Under the pieces are notes generated by a model that saw only the letters and a list, made by a program, of their open reading frames with translations, was not told the DNA's origin and did no database searches. The translations under genes were made by a program, and so were the position numbers. A stretch of 57,983 bases of DNA, from positions 1 to 57,983 of the forward strand of contig NZ_JAAKZX010000038.1 of assembly GCF_011045025.1 (NCBI RefSeq), read 5' to 3'. This DNA is from Streptomyces ureilyticus. GTDB lineage: Bacteria > Actinomycetota > Actinomycetes > Streptomycetales > Streptomycetaceae. This document shows positions 48,362 through 57,983 of the stretch, piece after piece. The stretch's first letter is position 1. Each line of letters starts with the position of its first letter.

Positions 48362-49114
48362 TCACACGTAGGCCCGTACGAGGGTGTCGATCGCCGGCCC
48401 GAGATAGGCCCGGGTCAGCTCGGCCCTGCGCACGGTCCACTCCTCACTCGGCGCCGCGCCATCGCGCCCGTACCGCCGCCGTCTGATGTCCTCGACCACC
48501 TCGACGGGGGCGCCGAGTCCGGGCAGGAGCTCCAGTGCCTCCCGCTTGGTGATCAGCCGCCCGTCCTTCAGGGTGACGGCGGCGCGGGCGTGCGTGACCA
48601 GCCCGTAGTCCACCCAGTTGTCCTGCGTCCAGTTGCTCGCCCGGTCGACCTCCCGCCGCAGGAAGTCCCGCTGGTCCTGTACGACGAAGGCGCTCAACTC
48701 GCCGTCCGGCACGGGCGGAAGCAGGTCCGCGGGCGGCTTCCCCTGCAAGACGACACCGAAGTCGTGCAGCTCGCGCCGGGTCACCGGGGTGACCGGCCGC
48801 TTGAACAGCTCCTCGTACGCCCAGGTGAGGTGTCGCCGCTCGGCGCCGTCAGCCGTGTCGGGCGTCAGATAGCTGCAGTGCAGCTTGGCCACGAGCGGCT
48901 CAGTACGCAGGCGGGCGTGCAGCCGCGCCACTCGCCACACCGTCCTCACCGTGATCGGGTCGTCCAGGACCGCGATCAGGTCCAGGTCGCTGCGGCCCTC
49001 CTGGTAGTCACCGCCGCCGAGGGAGCCGTGCGCCCATACGGCGACGGGGGCAAGGTCGCGCAGTTCGGTGAGGAAGCGGTCCAGGAGCCGGTCGGTCGCG
49101 TCGCTGCGTGTCAT
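48362..49114 (-). CDS. Nucleotidyltransferase-domain protein
   Basis: A 250-residue protein with the Pol-beta-type nucleotidyltransferase core: VAVWAHGSLGGGDYQEGRSD followed by LDLIAVLDD (GS-x10-DxD). A helical C-terminal part contains a Trp/Asp-rich stretch (ASNWTQDNWVDYGLVTHARA), similar to aminoglycoside adenylyltransferase-like proteins. It may adenylylate a small molecule or be a housekeeping transferase; resistance is not shown. ATG at 49114. Confidence 0.8.
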   Translation of the reverse strand: MTRSDATDRLLDRFLTELRDLAPVAVWAHGSLGGGDYQEGRSDLDLIAVLDDPITVRTVWRVARLHARLRTEPLVAKLHCSYLTPDTADGAERRHLTWAYEELFKRPVTPVTRRELHDFGVVLQGKPPADLLPPVPDGELSAFVVQDQRDFLRREVDRASNWTQDNWVDYGLVTHARAAVTLKDGRLITKREALELLPGLGAPVEVVEDIRRRRYGRDGAAPSEEWTVRRAELTRAYLGPAIDTLVRAYV

Positions 49115-49143
49115 GCCCACAGTCTGCACACGGAGTGGAGGGC

Positions 49144-50250
49144 TCACTCCAGCCCGTAGACCCGCCGCGCGTTTTCCGCCGCGATCAGCCCCGCCACCCG
49201 CTGGGCGTCGGCCAGCGACCAGGCGCCTTCGGCGACCCAGGTGCCGAGCACCCGAGCCAGCGCCTCGCGGAAGAGGCGGGCGCCGACCACATGGAGTTCG
49301 GGCAGTCCGTGGGCGCCGGAGGAGAAGAGGAGCTTGCCGAAGGGGGCGAGTTCGAGGATCTCGGAGAGTACGGCGGAGGCACGGGCGCCCGTACGGACGA
49401 GGGCGGCGCCCAGGTCGGCGTACACATGCGGGAAGACCCCGGAGAGATGCGCCGCGTGCCGGTGGTACGGGTAGCCGTGCAGCAGGACCAGGTCGGTGCC
49501 GAGGCCGGCCGTGGCGCGGGCGAAGTCGGTGAGCAGGACGGGGTCGGTGCGGTCGATGCGCAGGTCCCCTTCGCCGAGTCCCGCGTGCAGTTGGAGCGGG
49601 CGGCCCGAGGCGACGGCGATCCACAGGAGGTGTCGCAGCAGCACCGGGTCGGACAGGGTGCCACCGACGCGGCGTCCGGTGAGCCAGCGGGCCGCCGCGC
49701 CCCGTACCTCCCCCGGGCCCGGCGGTTCGGGCGCCAGCGCCAGACCGTGCCGTACGCCCGCCACCGACGTGAACGCCACCGCGTCCGCCGCCGCCGCGTG
49801 CACCGACTCGGCGAGATTGGCGAGAAACGAATCGACGGTTCCGGAGGTGTCGGCGACCTGTTCGGCGAGCAGTTCCAGGCGGACGATCTCGTGGGCGTCG
49901 GCGCCCCCGGCCGAGGCCATCTCGCCGGGCCCGGTCAGGTCGCCCGGCAGACCGGTGTCGACCAGATAGGTCGTGATCCCGCTGCCCCGCAACAGCCTGC
50001 GTCCCGACTCCAGTACGCCCAGCTCACGGCGTCGCGCGAGATAGCGGGCGGGCGGACAGTGCGGTTCCAGACCGAGGAGGGGCGGACACCAGCGGCGTAC
50101 GGCGAACCCGGTCTGGGTGTCGAAGAAGGTCGTGCCCGCCGCGGGCCTGCCCTCTCCCCCGGCGAGATGCGCCTCGAAGGTGCCCAGGCCCAGCTCCGTG
50201 CGCAGCACGCCATGGCAGTACTGGTCCACCAGCGACGGCGTTTCGATCAT
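49144..50250 (-). CDS. Amidohydrolase-family protein
   Basis: A 368-residue TIM-barrel hydrolase. PSLVDQYCHGVL lacks the second His of the classic HxH metal motif (DxHxH). Later segments fit the amidohydrolase-2 barrel: GRPLQLHAGLGEGD (strand with His), DLVLLHGYPYHRHAAHLSGV, FPHVYADLG, and FSSGAHGLPELH in place of the usual D-x-P aspartate segment. Length and order match a group that I recall between ctaA and ctaB in streptomycetes. Metal content and substrate are uncertain because of the altered first motif. ATG at 50250; 29 bp before the nucleotidyltransferase gene. Confidence 0.78.
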   Translation of the reverse strand: MIETPSLVDQYCHGVLRTELGLGTFEAHLAGGEGRPAAGTTFFDTQTGFAVRRWCPPLLGLEPHCPPARYLARRRELGVLESGRRLLRGSGITTYLVDTGLPGDLTGPGEMASAGGADAHEIVRLELLAEQVADTSGTVDSFLANLAESVHAAAADAVAFTSVAGVRHGLALAPEPPGPGEVRGAAARWLTGRRVGGTLSDPVLLRHLLWIAVASGRPLQLHAGLGEGDLRIDRTDPVLLTDFARATAGLGTDLVLLHGYPYHRHAAHLSGVFPHVYADLGAALVRTGARASAVLSEILELAPFGKLLFSSGAHGLPELHVVGARLFREALARVLGTWVAEGAWSLADAQRVAGLIAAENARRVYGLE

Positions 50251-50395
50251 CGGGACTCCCCCGCGGTTGGGCCCTGCTCTTGCAGGTCCTAACGGGTGAG
50301 CCGGTGGTCGGGTGTTGCTCTGCGGAAGCGCAGTTCGAAGACTGCGGGCCGTCATGGCGTGGGCGCGCAGCTCCATGTGCCCCTGACGGGGGGCG

Positions 50396-50770
50396 TCAGG
50401 TGTTGCTCGGGCCGCCCAGCTGGATCCCAGCCATCCGCGTCCACTCGTACGGGCCCGTCTTCACCTTCGCCGCGAAGTCGCCGTCGAAGGACTCGTGGAC
50501 GGTGATGCCGGACTTCTGGACCGCCTGCTCGGCCATCGCGTAGGTCGGGGCCACCAGGTCGCCCCATTCGCCGTCCTCGCCGACGAGGACGATGCGTGCG
50601 CCGCGCTGTCCCAGATACGCGATCTGGCCCTCGGCGCCGCCGTGTGCCTTGGCGAAGGACGAGATCTGCTTGGTGAGGCGCGCCACACGACGCTCCGCCC
50701 CGGCCGCCTGCTTGCGGTCCGCGGCCTCGTCGGCCTGCTGAGTGTCTGCCGTATCTGCCGTGTCTGCCAT
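50396..50770 (-). CDS. Conserved hypothetical protein, 124 aa
   Basis: A small soluble protein: a low-complexity N-terminus (MADTADTADTQQADEAADRK) followed by a compact alpha/beta region (VARLTKQISSFAKAHGGAEG, GQRGARIVLVGEDGEWGDLV, VHESFDGDFAAKVKTGPYEW). Conserved in streptomycetes beside ctaB as far as I recall. No known function or motif. Confidence 0.75.
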   Translation of the reverse strand: MADTADTADTQQADEAADRKQAAGAERRVARLTKQISSFAKAHGGAEGQIAYLGQRGARIVLVGEDGEWGDLVAPTYAMAEQAVQKSGITVHESFDGDFAAKVKTGPYEWTRMAGIQLGGPSNT

Positions 50771-50869
50771 GGTCAGGATGCTACCGACGGGTAGATCAAA
50801 CGGCGACGGGCGGGGTACGTGGCCTTGACCACGCCCCGCCCGTCGCCGAACGAGTCGTACGAACAGCGG

Positions 50870-51817
50870 CTACCGGAGGAAGGGATCCACCGCCACCGCC
50901 ACGAACAGCAGCGACACGTACGTGATCGACCAGTGGAAGAGGCGCATCTCCTTGAGCTTCGCGCCCACCGCCCCGTCCTTGGCGCGGGTCTGCAGCCCGT
51001 GTGCCTCCCAGAGCCAGAAGCCGCCGGTCACGAGGGCGACGACCGTGTAGAACCAGCCGGTGTAGCCGAGCGGCGTCAGCAGCAGGGAGACGGCGACCAT
51101 CGCCCAGCTGTAGAGCACGATCTGCCGTGCGACGACCTTGTTGGAGGCGATGACCGGCAGCATCGGCACGCCCACGCGCGCGTAGTCGTCCCGCACCCTC
51201 ATCGAGAGGGGCCAGTAGTGCGGCGGCGTCCAGAAGAACATGACGAGGAAGAGGATGACCGGGGCCCAGGACATGGAGTTGGTGACGGAGGACCAGCCGA
51301 TGAGAACGGGCAGGCAGCCTGCGATGCCGCCCCAGACGATGTTCTGCGACGTACGCCTCTTGAGGATCATCGTGTAGACGACGACGTAGAAGAGGAGTGC
51401 GCCCAGCGAGAGCCAGGCGGACAGCCAGTTGACGGTCAGGCCGAACAGCAGGGTCGAGGCGACGGCGAGCGTGATACCGAAGACCAGGCACTCGCGGGGG
51501 CTGACCATTCCGGTGACCAGCGGGCGCTGCGAGGTGCGCGCCATGAGGGCGTCAATGTCACGGTCGATGTACATGTTCAGCGCGTTGGCGCCGCCCGCGG
51601 AGAGGTAGCCGCCGACGCAGGTGAGGAGGACCAGCTGAAGGTCGGGCACGCCCTGCTCGGCGAGGAACATCACCGGCACGGTGGTGATCAGCAGCAGCTC
51701 GATGATCCGCGGCTTGGTGAGCGCGATGAACGCCTTGATGCGGGCCCCGAACGGCCGGTGCTTCGTGCTCTGACTCGTCTCGAGCACACCCGCAGGACGG
51801 GATTCAACGGCCGTCAC
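50870..51817 (-). CDS. ctaB: Protoheme IX farnesyltransferase (heme O synthase)
   Basis: A 315-residue UbiA-type prenyltransferase with about nine helices. First Asp-rich motif in [20 protein letters not shown], with [10 protein letters not shown] following; second in [17 protein letters not shown]. It attaches farnesyl to heme B to make heme O, the substrate of CtaA. The GTG at 51817 is chosen because AGGGG lies six bases upstream. Divergent from tkt. Confidence 0.94.
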   Translation of the reverse strand: MTAVESRPAGVLETSQSTKHRPFGARIKAFIALTKPRIIELLLITTVPVMFLAEQGVPDLQLVLLTCVGGYLSAGGANALNMYIDRDIDALMARTSQRPLVTGMVSPRECLVFGITLAVASTLLFGLTVNWLSAWLSLGALLFYVVVYTMILKRRTSQNIVWGGIAGCLPVLIGWSSVTNSMSWAPVILFLVMFFWTPPHYWPLSMRVRDDYARVGVPMLPVIASNKVVARQIVLYSWAMVAVSLLLTPLGYTGWFYTVVALVTGGFWLWEAHGLQTRAKDGAVGAKLKEMRLFHWSITYVSLLFVAVAVDPFLR

Positions 51818-52199
51818 GTACACCCCTACAGAGACATCCCAGCGAGCCCCGAGTGTGAACTCCGGGTAAAGGCCCGCGCGTACCACGCCACTGTAGACGT
51901 TGCCCAGACCCCGCTCTTCGCGGGGGTCGTGTCGTGTTGAAGAGGGCCCCGCGAAGAGCTCGGCAGCCCTTGATTCGGCGTGATTGAGCAGTCGGATCAC
52001 CGGCTGCGTATTCACGTTCATTCCCTGCCCGACCGCGGAACGCGCCGGTCAGGGAGGCGGTGCCGGAACCCACCCGGCACAGTGGAATGACTCGAAAAAA
52101 TGCGTGTTCTTACGGGGGTAGGCTCGACAACGGCCGGTGGGCGCGCATGTGCACCGGCATTCGACATGTGGAACATGTGGAGAGGAGCCCTGACTCAGG

Positions 52200-54287
52200 G
52201 TGAGCACCAAGCCGACCACCACAGACCTCGAGTGGACCGATCTGGACCAGCGAGCCGTCGACACGGCCCGCATCCTGGCCGCCGATGCCGTACAGAAGGT
52301 CGGCAACGGCCATCCGGGTACGGCGATGAGCCTGGCACCCGCCGCGTACACCCTCTTCCAGAAGGTGATGCGGCATGACCCGGCGGATCCCGACTGGACG
52401 GGACGGGACCGTTTCGTCCTCTCCGCCGGCCATTCCTCCCTGACCCTCTACACCCAGCTGTACCTCGCCGGGTTCGGCCTGGAGCTGGACGACTTGAAGG
52501 CGTTCAGGACGTGGGGGTCGAAGACCCCGGGCCACCCCGAGTACGGGCACACGGCGGGCGTGGAGACGACGACGGGCCCGCTCGGCCAGGGCGTGGCCAA
52601 CGCGGTGGGCATGGCGATGGCCGCCCGCTACGAACGCGGTCTTTTCGACCCGGAGGCCGCCCCCGGCACCTCCCCTTTCGACCACTACGTCTACGCGATC
52701 GCCGGTGACGGCTGCCTCCAGGAGGGCATTTCCGCCGAGGCGTCGTCGATGGCCGGCCACCAGAAGCTGGGCAACCTGGTCCTGCTGTGGGACGACAACC
52801 ACATCTCGATCGAGGGCGACACCGAGGCGGCCGTCTCCGAGGACACCGCCAAGAGGTACGAGGCGTACGGCTGGCATGTGCAGCGTGTGCAGCCGAAGGA
52901 GGACGGCGACCTCGACCCGGCCGCGCTGTACGAGGCGATCGAGAAGGCCAAGGCCGTCACCGACAAGCCGTCCTTCATCGCGATGCGCTCGATCATCGCC
53001 TGGCCGGCCCCGAACGCGCAGAACACCGAGGCCGCGCACGGCTCGGCGCTCGGTGACGACGAGGTCGCGGCCACCAAGCGCGTCCTCGGCTTCGACCCGG
53101 AGCAGTCCTTCGAGGTCGCCGACGAGGTCATCACGCACACCCGCGCACTGGGCGACCGCGGCCGTGAGGCCCGCGCCGAGTGGGAGAAGTCACTCGCCGC
53201 CTGGCGTACCGCCAACCCGCAGCGGGCCGCCGAGTTCGACCGTGTCAACGCGGGCGAGCTGCCCGAGGGCTGGGAGTCGCACCTCCCCGTCTTCGAGCCG
53301 GGCAAGGGCGTCGCCACGCGTGCCGCGTCCGGCAAGGTGCTCCAGGCGCTCGGTGCGGTCATCCCCGAACTGTGGGGCGGCTCCGCCGACTTGGCGGGCT
53401 CCAACAACACCACGATCGACAAGACGAGTTCGTTCCTGCCGGCCGGCAACCCGCTGCCGGAGGCCGATCCGTACGGCCGCACGATCCACTTCGGCATCCG
53501 CGAGCACGCCATGGCCGCGGAGATGAACGGCATCGCGCTGCACGGCAACACCCGTATCTACGGCGGTACGTTCCTGGTGTTCTCCGACTACATGCGCAAC
53601 GCGGTGCGCCTGTCGGCCCTGATGCACCTGCCGGTGACGTACGTATGGACGCATGACTCCATCGGTCTCGGCGAGGACGGCCCGACGCACCAGCCGATCG
53701 AGCACCTCGCCTCGCTGCGCGCGATCCCGGGCCTGAACATCGTCCGCCCGGCCGACGCCAACGAGACCGCCATCGCCTGGCGCGAGATCCTCAAGCGCTA
53801 CACCAAGGAGTTCGGCAAGGGCGCTCCGCACGGGCTCGCGCTGACCCGTCAGGGCGTGCCGACGTACGAGCCCAACGAGGGTGCGGCGAAGGGCGGTTAC
53901 GTGCTCTTCGACGCAGAGGGTGGCGAGCCGCAGGTCGTCCTCATCGCGACCGGTTCCGAGGTGCATGTCGCCGTCGAGGCGCGCGAGCAGCTGCAGGCCG
54001 CCGGGGTGCCGACGCGGGTGGTGTCCATGCCGTCCGTGGAGTGGTTCGAGGAGCAGGACCAGGGGTACCGGGACAGCGTTCTGCCGCCGTCCGTCAAGGC
54101 GCGTGTCGCGGTCGAGGCCGGGGTCGGTCTGACCTGGCACAAGTACGTGGGGGACGCCGGACGCATCGTTTCCCTGGAGCACTTCGGTGCTTCGGCCGAC
54201 GGCAAGGTCCTCTTCCGCGAGTTCGGCTTCACTGCCGAGAACATCGCCACCGCCGCCCGGGAATCGATCGCCGCAGCCCAGCGCTGA
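52200..54287 (+). CDS. tkt: Transketolase
   Basis: A 695-residue ThDP enzyme: substrate/ThDP histidines in [24 protein letters not shown] and [11 protein letters not shown]; the ThDP motif [12 protein letters not shown] with the later [11 protein letters not shown]; pyrimidine-domain glutamate in [14 protein letters not shown] and [17 protein letters not shown]. It moves two-carbon units in the non-oxidative pentose-phosphate pathway. GTG start; a GAGAGGAG lies 14 bp upstream. First gene of tkt-tal-zwf-opcA. Confidence 0.96.
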   Translation: MSTKPTTTDLEWTDLDQRAVDTARILAADAVQKVGNGHPGTAMSLAPAAYTLFQKVMRHDPADPDWTGRDRFVLSAGHSSLTLYTQLYLAGFGLELDDLKAFRTWGSKTPGHPEYGHTAGVETTTGPLGQGVANAVGMAMAARYERGLFDPEAAPGTSPFDHYVYAIAGDGCLQEGISAEASSMAGHQKLGNLVLLWDDNHISIEGDTEAAVSEDTAKRYEAYGWHVQRVQPKEDGDLDPAALYEAIEKAKAVTDKPSFIAMRSIIAWPAPNAQNTEAAHGSALGDDEVAATKRVLGFDPEQSFEVADEVITHTRALGDRGREARAEWEKSLAAWRTANPQRAAEFDRVNAGELPEGWESHLPVFEPGKGVATRAASGKVLQALGAVIPELWGGSADLAGSNNTTIDKTSSFLPAGNPLPEADPYGRTIHFGIREHAMAAEMNGIALHGNTRIYGGTFLVFSDYMRNAVRLSALMHLPVTYVWTHDSIGLGEDGPTHQPIEHLASLRAIPGLNIVRPADANETAIAWREILKRYTKEFGKGAPHGLALTRQGVPTYEPNEGAAKGGYVLFDAEGGEPQVVLIATGSEVHVAVEAREQLQAAGVPTRVVSMPSVEWFEEQDQGYRDSVLPPSVKARVAVEAGVGLTWHKYVGDAGRIVSLEHFGASADGKVLFREFGFTAENIATAARESIAAAQR

Positions 54288-54321
54288 CGCTGACATACGA
54301 CACGTAGGAGATGCATTTTCC

Positions 54322-55440
54322 ATGACAGACGCACTGAAGCGCCTCTCCGAAGAAGGCGTCGCGATCTGGCTGGACGACCTGTCGCGCAAGCGGATCACGT
54401 CCGGCAACCTCGCCGAACTGATCGACCAGCAGCACGTCGTGGGCGTCACGACCAATCCGTCGATCTTCCAGAAGGCGATCTCGGGCGGTGACGGGTACGA
54501 GCAGCAGGTAGCCGATCTCGCCGCCCGTGAGGTCACCGTCGAAGAGGCCGTCCGCATGATCACGACGGCGGACGTCCGGGACGCCGCCGACATCATGCGC
54601 CCGGTCTTCGACGCCACCGGCGGCCAGGACGGCCGGGTCTCGATCGAGGTCGACCCGCGCCTCGCGCACAACACGCGGTCGACGGTCGCCGAGGCGAAGC
54701 AGCTCGCCTGGCTGGTGGACCGCCCGAACACGCTCATCAAGATCCCGGCCACCCGGGCGGGCCTCCCGGCGATCACCGAGACGATCGGCAACGGCATCAG
54801 CGTGAACGTCACGCTGATCTTCTCGCTGGAGCGCTACCGCGAGGTCATGGACGCGTACCTGAGCGGTCTGGAGAAGGCCAAGGCCAAGGGCCTGGACCTG
54901 TCCAAGATCCACTCGGTGGCGTCCTTCTTCGTGTCCCGCGTGGACACCGAGATCGACAAGCGGATCGACGCCATGGGCACCGACGAGGCCAAGGCCGCCC
55001 GCGGCAAGGCCGGCGTCGCCAACGCCCGGCTCGCCTACCAGGCGTACGAGGAGGTCTTCTCCTCCGCTCGCTGGCAGGAGCTGGACAAGGCGCAAGCCAA
55101 CAAGCAGCGTCCGCTGTGGGCCTCGACCGGCGTCAAGGACAAGGCGTACAAGGCCACCCTGTACGTCGACGAGCTGGTCGCGCCGAACACGGTGAACACC
55201 ATGCCGGAGGCCACTCTCTTCGCCACCGAGGAGCAGGGCGAGATCACCGGCAACACCATCGCGGGTACGTACGAGCAGGCCCGCGCCGACCTCGACGCGC
55301 TCGAGAAGATCGGCATCTCGTACGACGAGGTCGTCCAGCTGCTGGAGGACGAGGGCGTCGAGAAGTTCGAGGCGTCCTGGAACGACCTGCTCAAGTCGAC
55401 CGAGGCGGAGCTCAAGCGCCTCGCCCCCTCGGAAGGCTGA
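54322..55440 (+). CDS. tal: Transaldolase
   Basis: A 372-residue transaldolase of the actinobacterial type. [12 protein letters not shown] begins the barrel; the Schiff-base lysine is in [22 protein letters not shown] motif [13 protein letters not shown] and [13 protein letters not shown] follow. It exchanges dihydroxyacetone units between sugar phosphates. 34 bp after tkt; TAGGAG is 11 bp from the ATG, and a four-codon ORF (54311-54325) lies between. Confidence 0.95.
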   Translation: MTDALKRLSEEGVAIWLDDLSRKRITSGNLAELIDQQHVVGVTTNPSIFQKAISGGDGYEQQVADLAAREVTVEEAVRMITTADVRDAADIMRPVFDATGGQDGRVSIEVDPRLAHNTRSTVAEAKQLAWLVDRPNTLIKIPATRAGLPAITETIGNGISVNVTLIFSLERYREVMDAYLSGLEKAKAKGLDLSKIHSVASFFVSRVDTEIDKRIDAMGTDEAKAARGKAGVANARLAYQAYEEVFSSARWQELDKAQANKQRPLWASTGVKDKAYKATLYVDELVAPNTVNTMPEATLFATEEQGEITGNTIAGTYEQARADLDALEKIGISYDEVVQLLEDEGVEKFEASWNDLLKSTEAELKRLAPSEG

Positions 55441-55444
55441 GATC

Positions 55445-56983
55445 TTGACTCCTTCTCCCGGCACCGGAGCGAACCCGCTTCGTGACGCCGCAGACCGACG
55501 GCTCCCGCGTATCGCGGGGCCGTCGGGTCTTGTCATCTTCGGCGTCACGGGCGATTTGTCCCGTAAGAAGCTGATGCCCGCTGTCTACGACCTCGCCAAC
55601 CGCGGCCTGCTGCCGCCGGGTTTCTCACTCGTCGGCTTCGCCCGCCGCGAGTGGGCGAACGAGGACTTCGCTCAGGAGGTCCACGACGCCGTCAAGGAGC
55701 ACGCCCGCACCCCCTTCCGTGAGGAGGTCTGGCAGCAGCTCATCCAGGGGATGCGGTTCGTCCAGGGCACCTTCGATGACGACGACGCGTTCGAGCGGCT
55801 GCGCGAGACGATCGGGGAGCTGGACAAGGCGCAGGGCACGGGCGGCAACTTCGCCTTCTATCTCTCCGTACCGCCGTCCGCCTTCCCCGTGGTCATCCAG
55901 CAGCTGAAGAAGCACGGCCTGGCCGACCAGTCGAGCGGTTCCTGGCGGCGCGCGGTCATCGAGAAGCCATTCGGCCACGACCTCAAGTCCGCCGAGGAGC
56001 TCAACGCGACCGTCGAGGAGGTCTTCGCCCCGGACCAGGTCTTCCGTATCGACCACTACCTGGGCAAGGAGACCGTCCAGAACATCCTGGCGCTGCGCTT
56101 CGCGAACCAGATGTTCGAGCCGATCTGGACCCGTTCGTTCGTCGACCACGTACAGATCACGATGGCCGAGGACATCGGCATCGGTGGCCGCGCCGGCTAC
56201 TACGACGGAATCGGCGCCGCCCGCGACGTCATCCAGAACCATCTGCTCCAACTGCTCGCGCTGACCGCGATGGAGGAGCCCGCCTCCTTCGACGCGGACG
56301 CGCTGGCCGCGGAGAAGACCAAGGTGCTGGGCGCCGTGAAGCTGCCCAAGGACCTCGGCCGCGACACGGTGTTCGCGCAGTACGCGGCCGGCTGGCAGGG
56401 CGGCGAGAAGGTCATCGGCTACCTCGAAGAGGACGGCATCGACGCCAAGTCGAAGACCGACACCTACGCAGCCGTCAAGCTGGAGGTGGACAACCGGCGT
56501 TGGGCGGGCGTCCCCTTCTACCTGCGCACGGGCAAGCGCCTGGGCCGCCGCGTCACCGAGATCGCGGTCGTCTTCCAGCGCGCCCCGCACTCCCCCTTCG
56601 ACCACACGTCTACGGAGGAGCTGGGCCAGAACGCGCTGGTCATCCGCGTCCAGCCGGACGAGGGCGTCACGGTCCGCTTCGGCTCCAAGGTGCCCGGCAC
56701 CTCCATGGAGGTACGGGACGTGTCGATGGACTTCGCGTACGGCGAGTCTTTCACGGAGTCCAGCCCGGAGGCGTACGAGCGGCTGATCCTCGACGTCCTG
56801 CTCGGCGACGCCAACCTCTTCCCGCGCACCGAGGAGGTCGAGCTGTCCTGGAAGATCCTCGACCCGATCGAGGAGTACTGGGAGAAGCACGGCAAGCCCG
56901 CGCAGTACCCGTCGGGCACCTGGGGCCCGGCCGAGGCAGACGAAATGCTCGAACGAAATGGACGGAGCTGGCGCCGGCCATGA
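55445..56983 (+). CDS. zwf: Glucose-6-phosphate dehydrogenase
   Basis: A 512-residue enzyme. The NADP-binding motif FGVTGDLSRKKLMPAVYDLA, substrate-contact segment VIEKPFGHD and the active-site RIDHYLGKETVQN with catalytic histidine are all present. First oxidative step of the pentose-phosphate pathway, giving NADPH. TTG start 4 bp after tal. Its stop overlaps the opcA ATG. Confidence 0.96.
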   Translation: MTPSPGTGANPLRDAADRRLPRIAGPSGLVIFGVTGDLSRKKLMPAVYDLANRGLLPPGFSLVGFARREWANEDFAQEVHDAVKEHARTPFREEVWQQLIQGMRFVQGTFDDDDAFERLRETIGELDKAQGTGGNFAFYLSVPPSAFPVVIQQLKKHGLADQSSGSWRRAVIEKPFGHDLKSAEELNATVEEVFAPDQVFRIDHYLGKETVQNILALRFANQMFEPIWTRSFVDHVQITMAEDIGIGGRAGYYDGIGAARDVIQNHLLQLLALTAMEEPASFDADALAAEKTKVLGAVKLPKDLGRDTVFAQYAAGWQGGEKVIGYLEEDGIDAKSKTDTYAAVKLEVDNRRWAGVPFYLRTGKRLGRRVTEIAVVFQRAPHSPFDHTSTEELGQNALVIRVQPDEGVTVRFGSKVPGTSMEVRDVSMDFAYGESFTESSPEAYERLILDVLLGDANLFPRTEEVELSWKILDPIEEYWEKHGKPAQYPSGTWGPAEADEMLERNGRSWRRP

Positions 56984-57983
56984 AAATCGACCTTACGGAC
57001 ACCACAGCCAGTAAGATCAACAAGGCGCTGGTGCAGGGCCGCCGGGCCATCGGCACCCCCGCCGTCGGCATGGTCCTCACCCTCGTCATCGTCACCGACG
57101 AGGAGAACGCCTACGACGCGCTGAAGGCCGCCTCCGACGCGTCCCGCGAGCACCCCTCGCGCACCCTCGTGGTCATCAAGCGCATCTCCCGCTCGCCCCG
57201 CGACCGCACCACCTCGCGTCTCGACGCCGAGGTACGGGTCGGCGCGGACGCGGGCACCGGCGAGACGGTGATACTGCGGCTGTACGGCGAGGTGGTCGAC
57301 CACGCGCAGTCGGTGGTCCTCCCCCTGCTGCTGCCGGACGCGCCGGTCGTCGCCTGGTGGCCGGTGAACGCGCCGCTCGACCCGGCCCAGGACCCGCTGG
57401 GCGCCCTGGCACAGCGCCGCGTCACCGACACGTACGCCGCCGAACAGCCCGTACGGGAACTCGGCGCCCGCGCCGACGCCTACACGCCCGGCGACACGGA
57501 CCTGTCGTGGACCCGCATCACGCCCTGGCGTTCGATGCTGGCCGCGGCCCTGGACCAGGTCACCTGCGAGGTCACCGCGGTCGAGGTGGAGGGCGAGGAG
57601 TTCAACCCGAGCTGCGAGCTGCTCGCCATGTGGCTCGCGGACCGGCTCGACGTCCCGGTCAAGCGCTCGCTGTCCTCCGGGCCCGGTCTCACCTCCGTCC
57701 GGATGGCCACGAGCTCCGGACCGATAGTCCTGGACCGCGCCGACGGTTCCCTGGCGACGCTGTCCATCGACGGCCAGCCCGACCGGGCTGTGGCGCTGAA
57801 CCGCCGCGACACGGCCGAGCTGATCGCGGAGGAACTGCGACGACTGGACCCGGACGACACGTATGCCTCGGCGCTGCGCTTCGGCGTGGAGCGGCTGGGC
57901 AGCGGGGGCTTCAAGTCCGGTTCGCTGGCGGGGGGTTCCGCGGGCGGATGGGCCGAGGGCTCCGGGGGCGGTGCCTCCGGGGG
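56980..57983 (+). CDS. opcA: Glucose-6-phosphate dehydrogenase assembly protein OpcA (3' end outside window)
   Basis: The first 334 codons of OpcA: MKIDLTDTTASKINKALVQG, SREHPSRTLVVIKRIS, VVAWWPVNAPLDPAQDPLGA and ITPWRSMLAAALDQ match the actinobacterial family, which activates or assembles Zwf. ATG overlaps the zwf TGA (ATGA). The last visible residues are a Gly/Ser-rich tract. The gene runs off the right edge, so its end is not known. Confidence 0.92.
   Translation, partial: MKIDLTDTTASKINKALVQGRRAIGTPAVGMVLTLVIVTDEENAYDALKAASDASREHPSRTLVVIKRISRSPRDRTTSRLDAEVRVGADAGTGETVILRLYGEVVDHAQSVVLPLLLPDAPVVAWWPVNAPLDPAQDPLGALAQRRVTDTYAAEQPVRELGARADAYTPGDTDLSWTRITPWRSMLAAALDQVTCEVTAVEVEGEEFNPSCELLAMWLADRLDVPVKRSLSSGPGLTSVRMATSSGPIVLDRADGSLATLSIDGQPDRAVALNRRDTAELIAEELRRLDPDDTYASALRFGVERLGSGGFKSGSLAGGSAGGWAEGSGGGASG

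Overview
The window is high-GC actinobacterial DNA and looks like a Streptomyces chromosome. Evidence: strong G/C bias at third codon positions, frequent GTG and TTG starts, ATGA/GTGA start-stop overlaps, and a gene order I recall from the Streptomyces core chromosome (phoX-like, dapA-like, dapD, suf cluster, ctaA, ctaB, tkt-tal-zwf-opcA). No database search was possible; names rest on motif and family recognition.

Layout. (1) 1-10.7 kb is an accessory patch of decayed and mobile DNA. It holds remnants of a serine hydrolase, IS5-type transposases, a GH31 glycosidase and a lactate 2-monooxygenase, plus one complete ISAzo13-type insertion sequence with 27-bp inverted ends and a TTA target duplication. 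Between these lie intact catabolic-looking genes: an HSL-type alpha/beta hydrolase, a short-chain dehydrogenase, an MFS transporter and a KstD-like FAD dehydrogenase. The hydrolase/SDR divergent promoter, with a paired-dyad operator and a conserved 30-codon leader ORF, is duplicated in inverted orientation 5.5 kb away. (2) 10.7-14.3 kb: a 5'-truncated Ro60/TROVE gene fused in operon to an HNH endonuclease gene, then a Tat-exported PhoX-type phosphatase with a clear PHO box. (3) 14.5-31.7 kb: housekeeping and conserved Streptomyces genes: a secreted nuclease, an ABM protein, a four-gene DUF3618/holin-type operon, dapA-like, dapD, two ECF sigma/anti-sigma-like pairs, an SMR pump with its TetR regulator, a VOC protein, a secreted hydrolase and an AbfB-domain protein.

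(4) 31.8-38.4 kb: the complete sufR-B-D-Rieske-C-S-U-T operon for Fe-S cluster assembly, on the minus strand, with a CAAC-N6-GTTG SufR site over the sufR start codon. (5) 38.6-45.0 kb: a five-gene, fully translationally coupled cassette (receiver, receiver, HEAT-repeat membrane protein, BcsA-like GT2 glycosyltransferase, GAF/HAMP histidine kinase) with a convergent secreted GH16 glycanase. It sits between sufR and the ABC transporter/ctaA genes, which I recall as neighbours in other actinobacteria. It is the best candidate here for an undescribed system: a dedicated phosphorelay controlling synthesis of an extracellular glycan, with a matching hydrolase.

(6) 45.5-58.0 kb: ABC exporter, heme A synthase ctaA, a nucleotidyltransferase, an amidohydrolase, a small conserved protein, heme O synthase ctaB, and the pentose-phosphate operon tkt-tal-zwf-opcA, the last gene running off the right edge.
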